The translations under genes were made by a program, and so were the position numbers. Positions 1 to 6,715 of a stretch of DNA of 17,038 nucleotides are shown piece after piece. The notes under the pieces are model-generated. The model was given only the letters and a program-made list of their open reading frames with translations. It had not been told where the DNA came from and did no database searches. The stretch comes from Clostridiales bacterium UBA3705 (GTDB taxonomy: Bacteria; Bacillota_A; Clostridia; Oscillospirales; Oscillospiraceae): contig DFIE01000166.1 in NCBI GenBank assembly GCA_002372735.1, positions 1 through 17,038 of the forward strand. The letters run 5' to 3'. The first letter of the stretch is position 1, and every line of letters starts with the position of its first letter.

Positions 1-66
1 ACTTTTCGTTAATTATTTCACTGTCTTCTTGACGGGGAGCGGTTCATTCCTGCCCGGGGCCGATTT

Positions 67-777
67 TCAATTCTTCAGTTCCGCCGAAAGCTGTGCAAAG
101 AGCTGGGCGCGGAGCGCTTTTCGGTAGGTGCGGCTGACGGGAAGGCTGGTTCCGTCGGTCAGCACAAGGCTGTCACTGCGCAGGAACTGAATGTAATCCA
201 GGTTGACCCAATAGCTTTGGTGACAGCGCAGAAACCGGTCCCCGCCCCTGCCCAGCAGCTCCGCCGGGGTGGCAGTGGTGAGGCAGTCCTCATGCTGCAG
301 CTGCAGCCTGGTCTTGTGCAGCACCCGCTCCAGGTAGAGAATCTCCCGGCAGCGGGCAAAGCGCAGACCCTCCCGGGTGCGAAAGCAGAGGGTGTCATCC
401 CGGCTCTGCTCGTCCAGGGCCTTGCGGATGGCGGGGCCCAGCCGCTGCGCCGCGTCCTGCTTCATAATATAGTAGGTGTGGCGGGTGGTATAGACCTCCG
501 GGGCGTACTGCAAATAGGCCGTCAGATAAATCACAGAGCAATCCGGAAGGATCAGGTTCAGGTTCTCGCCCAGGGTGATGCCATTTGCCCCGCCCAGCAC
601 AATATCCAGCACCGCCACCCGGGGGTGATAGCCCTCCGCCTGCACTGCCTGCAGCAGGGCTTCTGCCGAGGAGAAGCTTCGCACCCGGGGAGTCAGCTCC
701 GGCACGGCTTCGGCAATCAGCCCGGCCTCCCGGATGGCCTGTTCGGTTTCGTCCTCACAAAGTGCGATCTGCAGCAT
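67..777 (-). CDS. LytTR-family response regulator
   Basis: This is a cytoplasmic two-component response regulator (236 aa) that should bind DNA when phosphorylated by the kinase encoded just upstream. The N-terminal receiver domain (about 1-120) shows the acidic pair E8/D9, the probable phospho-acceptor D58 in 'VLDIV', the switch Thr86 and Lys106. Residues 128-232 match a LytTR DNA-binding domain, with the family's 'FLRCHQSYWVN' and 'LPVSRTYRK' strings. Length and domain order are those of AgrA/VirR-type regulators. The ATG at 777 has GGAGG six bases upstream and lies inside the end of the kinase gene (23-nt overlap), so the two are probably translationally coupled. LytTR regulators commonly control bacteriocin, quorum-sensing or envelope genes. 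No AgrB/AgrD-like gene is visible here, and the target is unknown. Family assignment is firm; the process controlled is not. Confidence 0.93.
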   Translation of the reverse strand: MLQIALCEDETEQAIREAGLIAEAVPELTPRVRSFSSAEALLQAVQAEGYHPRVAVLDIVLGGANGITLGENLNLILPDCSVIYLTAYLQYAPEVYTTRHTYYIMKQDAAQRLGPAIRKALDEQSRDDTLCFRTREGLRFARCREILYLERVLHKTRLQLQHEDCLTTATPAELLGRGGDRFLRCHQSYWVNLDYIQFLRSDSLVLTDGTSLPVSRTYRKALRAQLFAQLSAELKN

Positions 778-2086
778 GGTGCACCTCCGTATTCAGAATC
801 AGGGTTGCGACGTAGGTTCCGCCATCCTCGCCGGTGCGGAAGCTGCCGTCGTATTTCTCCGCCAGGTCGGAAAGGATCTGTTGGCCGATGCCCCGGGGCA
901 GCTCCCGGATGCGGCGGCTGCGCGGCCGTTTGTGCATCTGCGCGGCGTTTTCCGTGCGGATCGTCAGAAAGCCGCGGCTGACCGAGGCAGTCAGGCTGAG
1001 ATGCCGGTCCGGCCCCCGGGCGCAGGCCTCCGCCGCATTGTCCAGCAGGTTGCCGAAGGCCGCGATCAGGTCCGCGTTGGCGATCTCCATCTGCTGGGGC
1101 ACCGCCACCTGCACCGTGGGCTCGCAGCCCTGCTGCCGCAGCTCGGCCAGCTTTGCCATGAGAAAGGCATCCACCACAGGGTTCTCGCAGTTGCCCAGAC
1201 GGGACCGGTAGCGGAACAGCTCCGCCGTCTCATCGGTATAGCTGGCGGCCTCCCGGTTGGCCCCATTTGCCAGCAGGGCCTTCATGGTCTCCAGATGGTT
1301 GGCAATGTCGTGCCGCATCTGCCGCAGATCCTCATACTGCCGGGTCAGGGCGGTATAGTGCTTCTTCTGCAGCTCGATCTGCTGCTCCAGCAGCTCCTTC
1401 TCCCCTGCCAGCTTCCGCCGCTGGGCCATGCCCCGCACAGCAAAGAACAGCAGGCCGTCCGCCGCCACGCCGGACCCGACGCCAAGCGCCATCACCAGGA
1501 CGCGGTTGTTGTCCAGCTCTGCAAAGGGCACAAACTGCCAGCCGCTCATCAGCACGACCTGGCTGAGGGGAAACAGGCAGAAAAGCAGCCACTCCGCAGG
1601 GGAAAGCTGATACCTTCGGTTGCGCATCAGCATGATAAATAGCCAGGTCAGCGGAAGCATCAGGGCCGTGGTGATCAGCACCTCCAGCAGCTCCAGCTGG
1701 GGCGGCATCTCTGCCATGCTCATGGAGTTGAGCATATCCGCAGGGAACACAATGGACACGGAGAGTAAATCCGAGGCCAGCTGGATCACAAAGCAGACGG
1801 CGCTGACAAACAGGCATTTATACCATTTATCCCGGAACAGCAGCACCGCCGGGAGGAAATAGCCCAGCACTGCAACCACCAGCCGCAGAATCGTCACCAT
1901 CCGCTGGGAATTGGAGACAGGAAATTCAAACAAGATCCCGTAGCTCACATAGGCCATGCCAATCCCCGCCAGCACCAGCACGGTAACCCATTTGCTCCAG
2001 CGCCGCTCCAGATTGAACCAGAGGCCGGCGGAAAAGACGCCATACCACAGTAGATTGAACAAGAGGAGAATCTGTATGGTTGTCAT
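755..2086 (-). CDS. GHKL-domain sensor histidine kinase (AgrC-like)
   Basis: This is a membrane sensor kinase (443 aa from the chosen start) and the partner of the LytTR regulator it overlaps. Six or seven hydrophobic helices fill residues 5-218, leaving little extracytoplasmic domain, as in peptide-sensing AgrC-type kinases. A helical linker (about 222-255) leads to the dimerisation box 'MRHDIANHL' with probable phospho-His259. The ATPase part has the N-box 'NLLDNAAEAC' (347-355) and a glycine-rich segment near 'RGIGQQILSDLAEKYDG' (398-414) plus 'GGTYVATL'. The start at 2086 is preferred over the ATG 15 bases upstream because GGAGG sits six bases before it, inside the longer reading frame. 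A TTGCAC-N17-TATAAT promoter lies about 85 bases upstream. The signal sensed cannot be read from the sequence. Confidence 0.9.
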   Translation of the reverse strand: MTTIQILLLFNLLWYGVFSAGLWFNLERRWSKWVTVLVLAGIGMAYVSYGILFEFPVSNSQRMVTILRLVVAVLGYFLPAVLLFRDKWYKCLFVSAVCFVIQLASDLLSVSIVFPADMLNSMSMAEMPPQLELLEVLITTALMLPLTWLFIMLMRNRRYQLSPAEWLLFCLFPLSQVVLMSGWQFVPFAELDNNRVLVMALGVGSGVAADGLLFFAVRGMAQRRKLAGEKELLEQQIELQKKHYTALTRQYEDLRQMRHDIANHLETMKALLANGANREAASYTDETAELFRYRSRLGNCENPVVDAFLMAKLAELRQQGCEPTVQVAVPQQMEIANADLIAAFGNLLDNAAEACARGPDRHLSLTASVSRGFLTIRTENAAQMHKRPRSRRIRELPRGIGQQILSDLAEKYDGSFRTGEDGGTYVATLILNTEVHHAADRTL

Positions 2087-2170
2087 GTTGTTCCTCCGCA
2101 TTCATACGTATCTGATGCCGAAACGGGAGCAAGCCGTGGCAGGTGGATTACAGCTCAGCATCATAAGCGT

Positions 2171-2199
2171 ATTATAGCGGATTGAATGCAATTGTGCAA
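2171..2199 (-). promoter_or_regulatory. Sigma-A promoter of the two-component operon
   Basis: On the minus strand, TTGCAC (2199-2194) and TATAAT (2176-2171) are separated by exactly 17 bases. The predicted transcription start is near 2164, giving a leader of roughly 78 nt before the kinase start. An ATG lies almost at the predicted +1 (2164) and opens a 20-codon frame that stops at 2102, just before the kinase ribosome site. It has no ribosome site of its own. Confidence 0.8.
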
Positions 2200-2210
2200 G
2201 CCCTGATCTG

Positions 2211-2244
2211 CCCCCTCCGGCAGCCGGGGGGCCTCCGGAGGGGG
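2211..2244 (-). terminator. GC-rich stem-loop after the anti-sigma gene, no U-tract
   Basis: CCCCCTCCGG (2211-2220) and CCGGAGGGGG (2235-2244) form a perfect 10-bp inverted repeat with a 14-nt loop. It starts eleven bases past the anti-sigma stop codon and lies just before the kinase promoter. There is no run of T on either side, so it is not a classic intrinsic terminator. It may be a 3'-end stabiliser or a weak terminator that insulates the two operons. Confidence 0.45.
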
Positions 2245-2254
2245 AGCCGGAGGT

Positions 2255-3535
2255 TTATCCGGCAGCCAGACCGCGGAACTCCACTGCAGGCTCCTTGACC
2301 ATGGGAAGCTCCACCAGCTCCAGGCTGCGGGCAAACTCCAGCAGCTGGTCCGGGCTTTGCCGCATCTGCTCGGCGGTGGCGTAGACGTTCAGCATGCAGC
2401 CCGCCTCCCGGCTCCAGAGCTTCAGGATGCAGCCGCCGTCTGACTGCTCCAGGCGCCAGGCCTCATACCCGTTCACCGGGTCGATGGGCACCGCCTCCAG
2501 CATCCGGATGCCGGTGCTGCCATCCGCATTGACCACCTCTTCACACTCGCCGAAGGACGGAGCGCTGACCCGATCGGTGAGATAGACGTGGAGCTGCCTG
2601 CCGGTGGCATTGCCCACGGTAATGGCGTAGTACAGCTGGCTGAGATCCTGGTCCGGGTCCGCCAGCTCCGCGGTGCTGAGCCTGTGGGTCAAAGGGCCGG
2701 GGGTGCCCCAGAGCTCCAGGCCCTCCGGCACGGGGGGCATCCGCAGGCCGCAGAAGACGTTTTTGATCTCCGCCACCGGCACGCCGGAGTCTACCAGGGT
2801 CATGTCCCGGGCGGCCTGCTCCGCCTCCGCAAAGGACTCGCTGCTGGAGATGACCACCACGCAGCCCAGGATCTCGTTGCGCAGGAAGAGATTGTAGCTC
2901 TCTCCGATCTCCGGCTCCTCCAGCCGGAGCCAGACGGTGTCCATGTCGCAGAGGGTCCCCTCCCGGGTCTCCAGGATCTCATAGCGGGTGAAGAACTGCT
3001 GGTAGGTGGTAGAGGCCCCCAGCAGCTGGATGCACAGGGCCCTGAACTCTGTCCCGTCCCCCTCTGAGAGGGCGTAGTACCGGGCGTAGGTCTGCGCCAG
3101 CTGGTCCGGAGTGAGCACAGTGCCCTCCGGGTTTCCCAGGTCCGCCAGCAGCATGGCCATGGATTGGCCGTTGCCCCGGTCGATCCGCTCCCGGTAGGTC
3201 TCCGGCAGGGTGAAGCCGATATAGTGAGGCGCTTGGGGGACTTCAATTTCAATCACCGTTTGCGGGGCAGGCTGAGTCTCCGGCTGGACCGGGGCGTCCT
3301 TCTCTACCCGGGGCGGATCAGTCACCTCGATGGCCGGACGCAGGGTAAACCAGTGGGCGGCGGCATACACTGTGCCGCCCAGCAGGCACACTGCCGCCAG
3401 CGCTGCCGCCAAAATCAGCCCAAGCCGGGCCTTTGGCCGGGTGGGCCGGGTTTGTGTATGGGCTGCAATCCGGTCCAGCACCCCCTGAGAGGGCTCCAGT
3501 CGGGAAAAGGCCTGTTGATATTGGGATTTACGCAT
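2255..3535 (-). CDS. Membrane-anchored putative anti-sigma factor
   Basis: This 426-aa single-pass membrane protein probably holds the sigma factor encoded immediately upstream in check. A short basic cytoplasmic segment (1-37) precedes one clear transmembrane helix (about 38-60). A Pro/Gln/Glu-rich linker (about 73-100) then leads to a large extracytoplasmic part. The C-terminal 90 residues, with alternating Trp/Tyr/Leu strands and a final 'SPDQLLEFARSLEL' helix, resemble DUF4367-type sensor domains of Clostridia anti-sigma proteins; I judge this by eye. The ATG overlaps the sigma stop (ATGCGTAA, 8 nt) and has GGAGG nearby. No zinc-binding H-x3-C-x2-C anti-sigma motif is visible in the short N-terminus, so how it would bind sigma is unclear. 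The role rests mainly on gene order and topology. Confidence 0.75.
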   Translation of the reverse strand: MRKSQYQQAFSRLEPSQGVLDRIAAHTQTRPTRPKARLGLILAAALAAVCLLGGTVYAAAHWFTLRPAIEVTDPPRVEKDAPVQPETQPAPQTVIEIEVPQAPHYIGFTLPETYRERIDRGNGQSMAMLLADLGNPEGTVLTPDQLAQTYARYYALSEGDGTEFRALCIQLLGASTTYQQFFTRYEILETREGTLCDMDTVWLRLEEPEIGESYNLFLRNEILGCVVVISSSESFAEAEQAARDMTLVDSGVPVAEIKNVFCGLRMPPVPEGLELWGTPGPLTHRLSTAELADPDQDLSQLYYAITVGNATGRQLHVYLTDRVSAPSFGECEEVVNADGSTGIRMLEAVPIDPVNGYEAWRLEQSDGGCILKLWSREAGCMLNVYATAEQMRQSPDQLLEFARSLELVELPMVKEPAVEFRGLAAG

Positions 3536-4019
3536 GGGAATCTTCCTCCTTCAATCGCTGTCTGAGCATCTGTCTGCCCCGGCTGAGGCGGGTTTTCACC
3601 GCGCCTTGGGTCAGACGGAGCAGGGAGGCAATCTCCCGGATGCTCAGCTCTTCGTAATAGTACAGGTGAATTACCGTCCGCTGGGCTGCAGGCAGCTGCA
3701 TCACCGCCCAGATCAGGGTCTGGTATGCAATGGGCGCCGGGGCGGAGAGCAGCTGCTCCACCTGCTCAAAGCTCACGTCCCCCGGCCGGTGCCGGCGCAG
3801 CAGGCTGCGGCTCTCGTTGACAGCCACCCGGGTGAGCCATTTGTCCATGTGGGTGGTATCGGTAAAGCGCTCGCTGCTCTGCCAGAGCTTGAGAAAGGTG
3901 TTCTGCAAAATATCCTCCGCGTCCTGCCGGCTGCCGGTAAAGGACAGGGCAAGCAGATAAAGCCGCTGTCCGTTGCGCTGCAGGGCGTCGGTAAAGCTAT
4001 GTTCGGTCAAGGTTGTCAC
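3528..4019 (-). CDS. ECF-type RNA polymerase sigma factor
   Basis: This is an alternative sigma-70 family factor (163 aa from the start used here) that redirects RNA polymerase to a small regulon, presumably controlled by the anti-sigma protein encoded next. Region 2 is clear near residues 12-75, with 'AEDILQNTFLKLW' (34-46). Region 4 (about 105-155) has 'LPAAQRTVIHLYYYEELSIREIA' followed by the helix-turn-helix 'TQGAVKTRLSRGRQML'. Length is typical of ECF factors. The start is uncertain. GTG at 4019 gives a standard N-terminus but a poor ribosome site. A GTG at 4082 would add 21 atypical residues rich in Gly and Ala, and it falls at the predicted transcription start of the ECF-like promoter. 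I therefore prefer 4019. The regulon is unknown. Confidence 0.88.
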   Translation of the reverse strand: MTTLTEHSFTDALQRNGQRLYLLALSFTGSRQDAEDILQNTFLKLWQSSERFTDTTHMDKWLTRVAVNESRSLLRRHRPGDVSFEQVEQLLSAPAPIAYQTLIWAVMQLPAAQRTVIHLYYYEELSIREIASLLRLTQGAVKTRLSRGRQMLRQRLKEEDSHA

Positions 4020-4040
4020 CGCCCGTTCTGGTTTTTCAGT

Positions 4041-4067
4041 GCCGGCGCAGCGGCCGCTTGCGCCGGC
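4041..4067 (-). promoter_or_regulatory. Strong hairpin in the sigma-factor leader
   Basis: GCCGGCGCA (4041-4049) and TGCGCCGGC (4059-4067) are perfect 9-bp arms. The centre, AGCGGCCGCT, is itself a palindrome. If transcription starts near 4081, this hairpin fills most of the leader upstream of the GTG at 4019. It may affect translation of the sigma factor or be a protein-binding site. If the upstream GTG at 4082 is used, it would instead be coding. Confidence 0.5.
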
Positions 4068-4087
4068 GGAAGGTCCCTTCACCTACT

Positions 4088-4115
4088 ATAACGCAGCAGG
4101 AGGGCAAAAGGTTAC
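4088..4115 (-). promoter_or_regulatory. ECF-like (probably autoregulated) promoter
   Basis: On the minus strand, GTAACC (4115-4110) and CGTTAT (4093-4088) are separated by 16 bases. The AAC core in the -35 and CGT in the -10, at this spacing, resemble extracytoplasmic-function sigma promoters such as the Bacillus TGAAAC-N16-CGTC class. No good sigma-A promoter was seen in the gap, which fits autoregulation. Confidence 0.5.
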
Positions 4116-4124
4116 GGCTTACAG

Positions 4125-4160
4125 AAAAAAGCAAGCCCGATCTGTTGACCGGACTTGCTT
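4125..4160 (-). terminator. Intrinsic terminator of the permease operon
   Basis: AAGCAAGCCCG (4129-4139) and CGGACTTGCTT (4150-4160) form an 11-bp stem with one G-U pair and a 10-nt loop. On the minus strand it is followed by a run of T (complement of 4125-4130). It lies 13 bases past the permease stop codon. Confidence 0.9.
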
Positions 4161-4172
4161 GTACAGACTCGC

Positions 4173-5660
4173 TCAGCGCTGGGTGCGGAAGTGCTTCCAC
4201 TGGATGGCGTAGAAGCCAAGGCCCAGCAGACTCCAGACCGCCAGCATCAGATAGGATTCCTTGCCGAAGTGGACCCCGGACAGGCCGGGAATGGGAATCA
4301 GCTGCAGAATCATAAAGCACACGGAGAAGCCCACGCCCACCGCGGCCATTGTCTTAAGGAAGACAGAGCCGTCTGCGAAACGCTTGGTGGTTACCAGGGT
4401 GCTGGCGCAGGTAAACAGGTAGCCGATGGAGGCGCCGATGGCACTCATATCCACAAACCACCCCAGGGCCTCCCGCCCCAGGATGGGTCCGGAGAGGCTG
4501 ACCAGGATGCAGAAGAGCATGGCGTTTTTGGGGGTGCCGTACTTGGGGTCCACCCGGCCAAACCAGGCAGGCAGGTAGCCATCCCGGCTCATGGAGTACA
4601 TCAAGCGGGAGCTGGCCAGATAAAAGCCCATAATGCCCGAGAGCACCGCGCAGGAGACCCCCACCCCAATGAGAACCTTGCCAAAGGTGCCCAGCAGTTC
4701 CTCGGCTGCCACCAGCAGCACCCACTCCCCTGCCATGACACGCTGGGGCCAGTTGGCCAGGGCCGCAGCTGCCACAGTGTTGTTGGAGGTGTAGACAAAG
4801 CAGCCGAAGGCAATGGCCACCACCATGATCCAGCTGACCTTTTTAAAGGAAAAATTAAACTCCTCCGCCGCCTGGGGAATGGTGTCAAAGCCCACATAGG
4901 CCCACGGCGCAATGGCAAAGGTGGCCAGGATGGCGGAGGCAATGCCCCCCGCACCCCTGTGGGCAAAGGGCGTGACGTCCCCCGTGGCGGCGCCGGCAGC
5001 CATGGCGGCGGCTTTATCAAAGCCCCACACCGGATGCAGGTTGATACCCTTGGCCTTTGCGCTGATCAGCCCCGCAACAAACAGGGTGAACACACACACC
5101 ACCAAGAGGGCCGCCAGCACCGTCTGGGCAAAGCCCGCCTTTTTCACGCCGATGATGTTAAGATACCCAAACAGCAGCAGCACCGCCATGGCAAGAAGCA
5201 TCTCACCCATGTAGATGTCAAAGCCCGCCACCCGGTAGTGGAAGCCGAACTTCAGAATATCCGCCTCTCCGTCCAGGCCGTCTACAATCAGGCCGATGGC
5301 GGTGGAATTCATGGGCACGTTGGTCAGATAGGCCACCACCAAAAACCAGCCGCAGACAAAGGCGGCCCGCTTACCGAAGCAGTTTTTGGTAAAGGTGAAT
5401 TCTCCCCCCGCCTCGGGATACTTGGGTACCATGTAGGCGTAGCTGAAGGCAATGATCACCATCACCACCGCGCCCAGCAGCATGGCAATGGCCGTGCCGG
5501 CAACGCCGGAGTTGGGCAGAAACTTCTTGCCCGGGTTGATAAACGAGCCCCAGCCGATCACACAGCCAAAGGCAATGGCCCACACATGCATGGGCGACAG
5601 CTGCCGCTTGAGTCCGGTTTCCGGCAGGGCGGCAGGGCGATTGGACTTGGTTTTGCGCAT
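4173..5660 (-). CDS. APC-superfamily amino acid/polyamine/organocation permease
   Basis: This is a polytopic inner-membrane transporter (495 aa) with about 12 hydrophobic helices. The first helix has the glycine-rich substrate-site pattern of the APC family ('GCVIGWGSFINPG', about 32-44). Further family-like strings are 'YPEAGGEFTF' after helix 2 and a later 'AYVGFDTIPQAAEEF', typical of helix 6 and its loop. The ATG at 5660 has AAAGGAG eight bases upstream and follows the LicC-like gene by 20 bases, so both are in one operon. Just before both starts the bases GATTGCAATG are identical. Substrate is not determined by sequence. Partnership with a phosphocholine-cytidylyltransferase-like enzyme suggests import of a small amine or amino acid used to decorate a surface polymer; that is inference. 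Confidence 0.85.
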   Translation of the reverse strand: MRKTKSNRPAALPETGLKRQLSPMHVWAIAFGCVIGWGSFINPGKKFLPNSGVAGTAIAMLLGAVVMVIIAFSYAYMVPKYPEAGGEFTFTKNCFGKRAAFVCGWFLVVAYLTNVPMNSTAIGLIVDGLDGEADILKFGFHYRVAGFDIYMGEMLLAMAVLLLFGYLNIIGVKKAGFAQTVLAALLVVCVFTLFVAGLISAKAKGINLHPVWGFDKAAAMAAGAATGDVTPFAHRGAGGIASAILATFAIAPWAYVGFDTIPQAAEEFNFSFKKVSWIMVVAIAFGCFVYTSNNTVAAAALANWPQRVMAGEWVLLVAAEELLGTFGKVLIGVGVSCAVLSGIMGFYLASSRLMYSMSRDGYLPAWFGRVDPKYGTPKNAMLFCILVSLSGPILGREALGWFVDMSAIGASIGYLFTCASTLVTTKRFADGSVFLKTMAAVGVGFSVCFMILQLIPIPGLSGVHFGKESYLMLAVWSLLGLGFYAIQWKHFRTQR

Positions 5661-5680
5661 TGCAATCTACTCCTTTTCGG

Positions 5681-6577
5681 TCAGACGTCATAGGTTTTAT
5701 CGATAGCCTTGAGCTCTTTGAAGGTGTCAATCTCCACAATGTCCTGCTCGGAGCAGGGGCAGATCTCTACCTTGTAGTTCTCCTTCTTGTAAACCAGGGG
5801 AACCTGCTCCCAGTAGCGCTCCTTGCCGCCGGGAGAGGCGTATACTTTGGCAATGTCCTGGGCCAGCTTGTGGCCGTCGGCCTCGTTCCAGTAGGAGATG
5901 CCAACCATCTGCCACACGTTGTCGCCCTGGCCGCCTACCTTTTCTTCGGTGATGACGCCGTTTTCCGCCAGGAAGCACCAGTCGTCGGTCCACTCCTTTT
6001 TGATGGCCAGGAAGTCAGAGGTGTAATGGTACCGCTTGATGATCTTGGGGTTGGAAATCAGCAGGTCCGCCTCAAACACATAGGCGTTGGAGAGCATATA
6101 CCGGGCCACCAGCGCAGAGCTGATGTTGTTGGCCTCGTTGTAAATGGGGTTTTCCAGGAACTTGATCATAGGATACTTGTACAGCAGCTGGTCAAACAGT
6201 TCCCCCAGGTAGCCCCGGACCACATAGATCTCGTCAATCCCCGCCGCCAGGCAGGCGTCGATGAGCAGATCGATGATTCGCACCCCGTGCACCCGAACCA
6301 GAGGCTTGGGGGTGTTGAAGGTGATAGGCACCATGCGGGAGCCGAAGCCCGCCGCAATGAACACCGCCCGCTTGACCCGGTAGGGCTCAAGGGCGCGGAA
6401 GCCGGCCTCCGTAATCCTGCCCCGATTCATCAGCCCCGCTGCGGTCAGATCTTTGACCGTGCGGTTCACCACCCCGAGGGAATACCCTGTCAGCCGCTCC
6501 AGATCCCGCTGGGTGAGCTGCCGGTCCGTCAGGGCCAGTTGTTCCAAAATTTGAAATTGTTTGCGGTTTGATATCAT
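5681..6577 (-). CDS. Winged-helix / LicC-like nucleotidyltransferase fusion
   Basis: This 298-aa cytoplasmic enzyme probably activates a small phosphorylated compound as an NDP derivative. Residues 1-60 form a winged helix-turn-helix ('TQRDLERLTGYSLGVVNRTVKDL', reading 22-44). Residues 68-290 form a nucleotidyltransferase of the LicC/CTP:phosphocholine cytidylyltransferase type. This has the signature 'AAGFGSRM' (75-82) with 'NTPKPLV' (89-95), an acidic metal site in 'FEADLLI' (168-174) and a late 'EIDTFKEL' (282-289). The start at 6577 is chosen over an ATG at 6622 because AAAAGG precedes it and the upstream ATG lies essentially at the predicted transcription start. It leads an operon with an APC permease. 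No choline kinase (LicA) or phosphocholine transferase (LicD) is in the window, so the actual substrate is open. Confidence 0.85.
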   Translation of the reverse strand: MISNRKQFQILEQLALTDRQLTQRDLERLTGYSLGVVNRTVKDLTAAGLMNRGRITEAGFRALEPYRVKRAVFIAAGFGSRMVPITFNTPKPLVRVHGVRIIDLLIDACLAAGIDEIYVVRGYLGELFDQLLYKYPMIKFLENPIYNEANNISSALVARYMLSNAYVFEADLLISNPKIIKRYHYTSDFLAIKKEWTDDWCFLAENGVITEEKVGGQGDNVWQMVGISYWNEADGHKLAQDIAKVYASPGGKERYWEQVPLVYKKENYKVEICPCSEQDIVEIDTFKELKAIDKTYDV

Positions 6578-6631
6578 TGCAATCCAGCCTTTTCTCGGAT
6601 AAATTCCGGTTAATTTGTTCATTTTTGTTGG

Positions 6632-6660
6632 ATTATAGCAGATTATTGGAACATTGTCAA
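6632..6660 (-). promoter_or_regulatory. Perfect consensus sigma-A promoter of the LicC/permease operon
   Basis: On the minus strand, TTGACA (6660-6655), a 17-base spacer and TATAAT (6637-6632) match the vegetative consensus at all twelve positions. The predicted start is near 6625, giving a leader of about 48 nt. Confidence 0.92.
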
Positions 6661-6704
6661 TAAGAAAGTATCGTGCGTTTCAAGATGGAAACGCACGATA
6701 CTTT
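6661..6704 (-). terminator. 17-bp inverted-repeat terminator of the polymer operon
   Basis: Perfect 17-bp arms (6665-6681 and 6688-6704) enclose the 6-nt loop AAGATG. The minus-strand transcript of the glycerophosphotransferase gene, whose stop is at 6716, would end here with a short T-rich tail. The arm ends are A/T runs on both sides, so it could also work on plus-strand transcripts. It abuts the -35 of the next operon. Confidence 0.85.
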
Positions 6705-6715
6705 TTGTATTGTGT

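Noticed and set aside
1..66. Possible short peptide gene downstream of the response regulator
   Set aside because: Only a nine-codon frame is visible on the minus strand, with no clear ribosome site and no similarity to autoinducer peptides; the window ends before more can be seen.
217..1642. Overlapping plus-strand frames opposite the two-component genes
   Set aside because: Antisense to two genes with full sets of family motifs; no supporting signals.
4155..5693. A 512-codon plus-strand open frame opposite the permease gene
   Set aside because: It lies wholly antisense to a clear membrane transporter, has a His/Gly/Gln-rich composition with no motifs, and lacks a ribosome site. It is a by-product of GC-rich codon use on the other strand.
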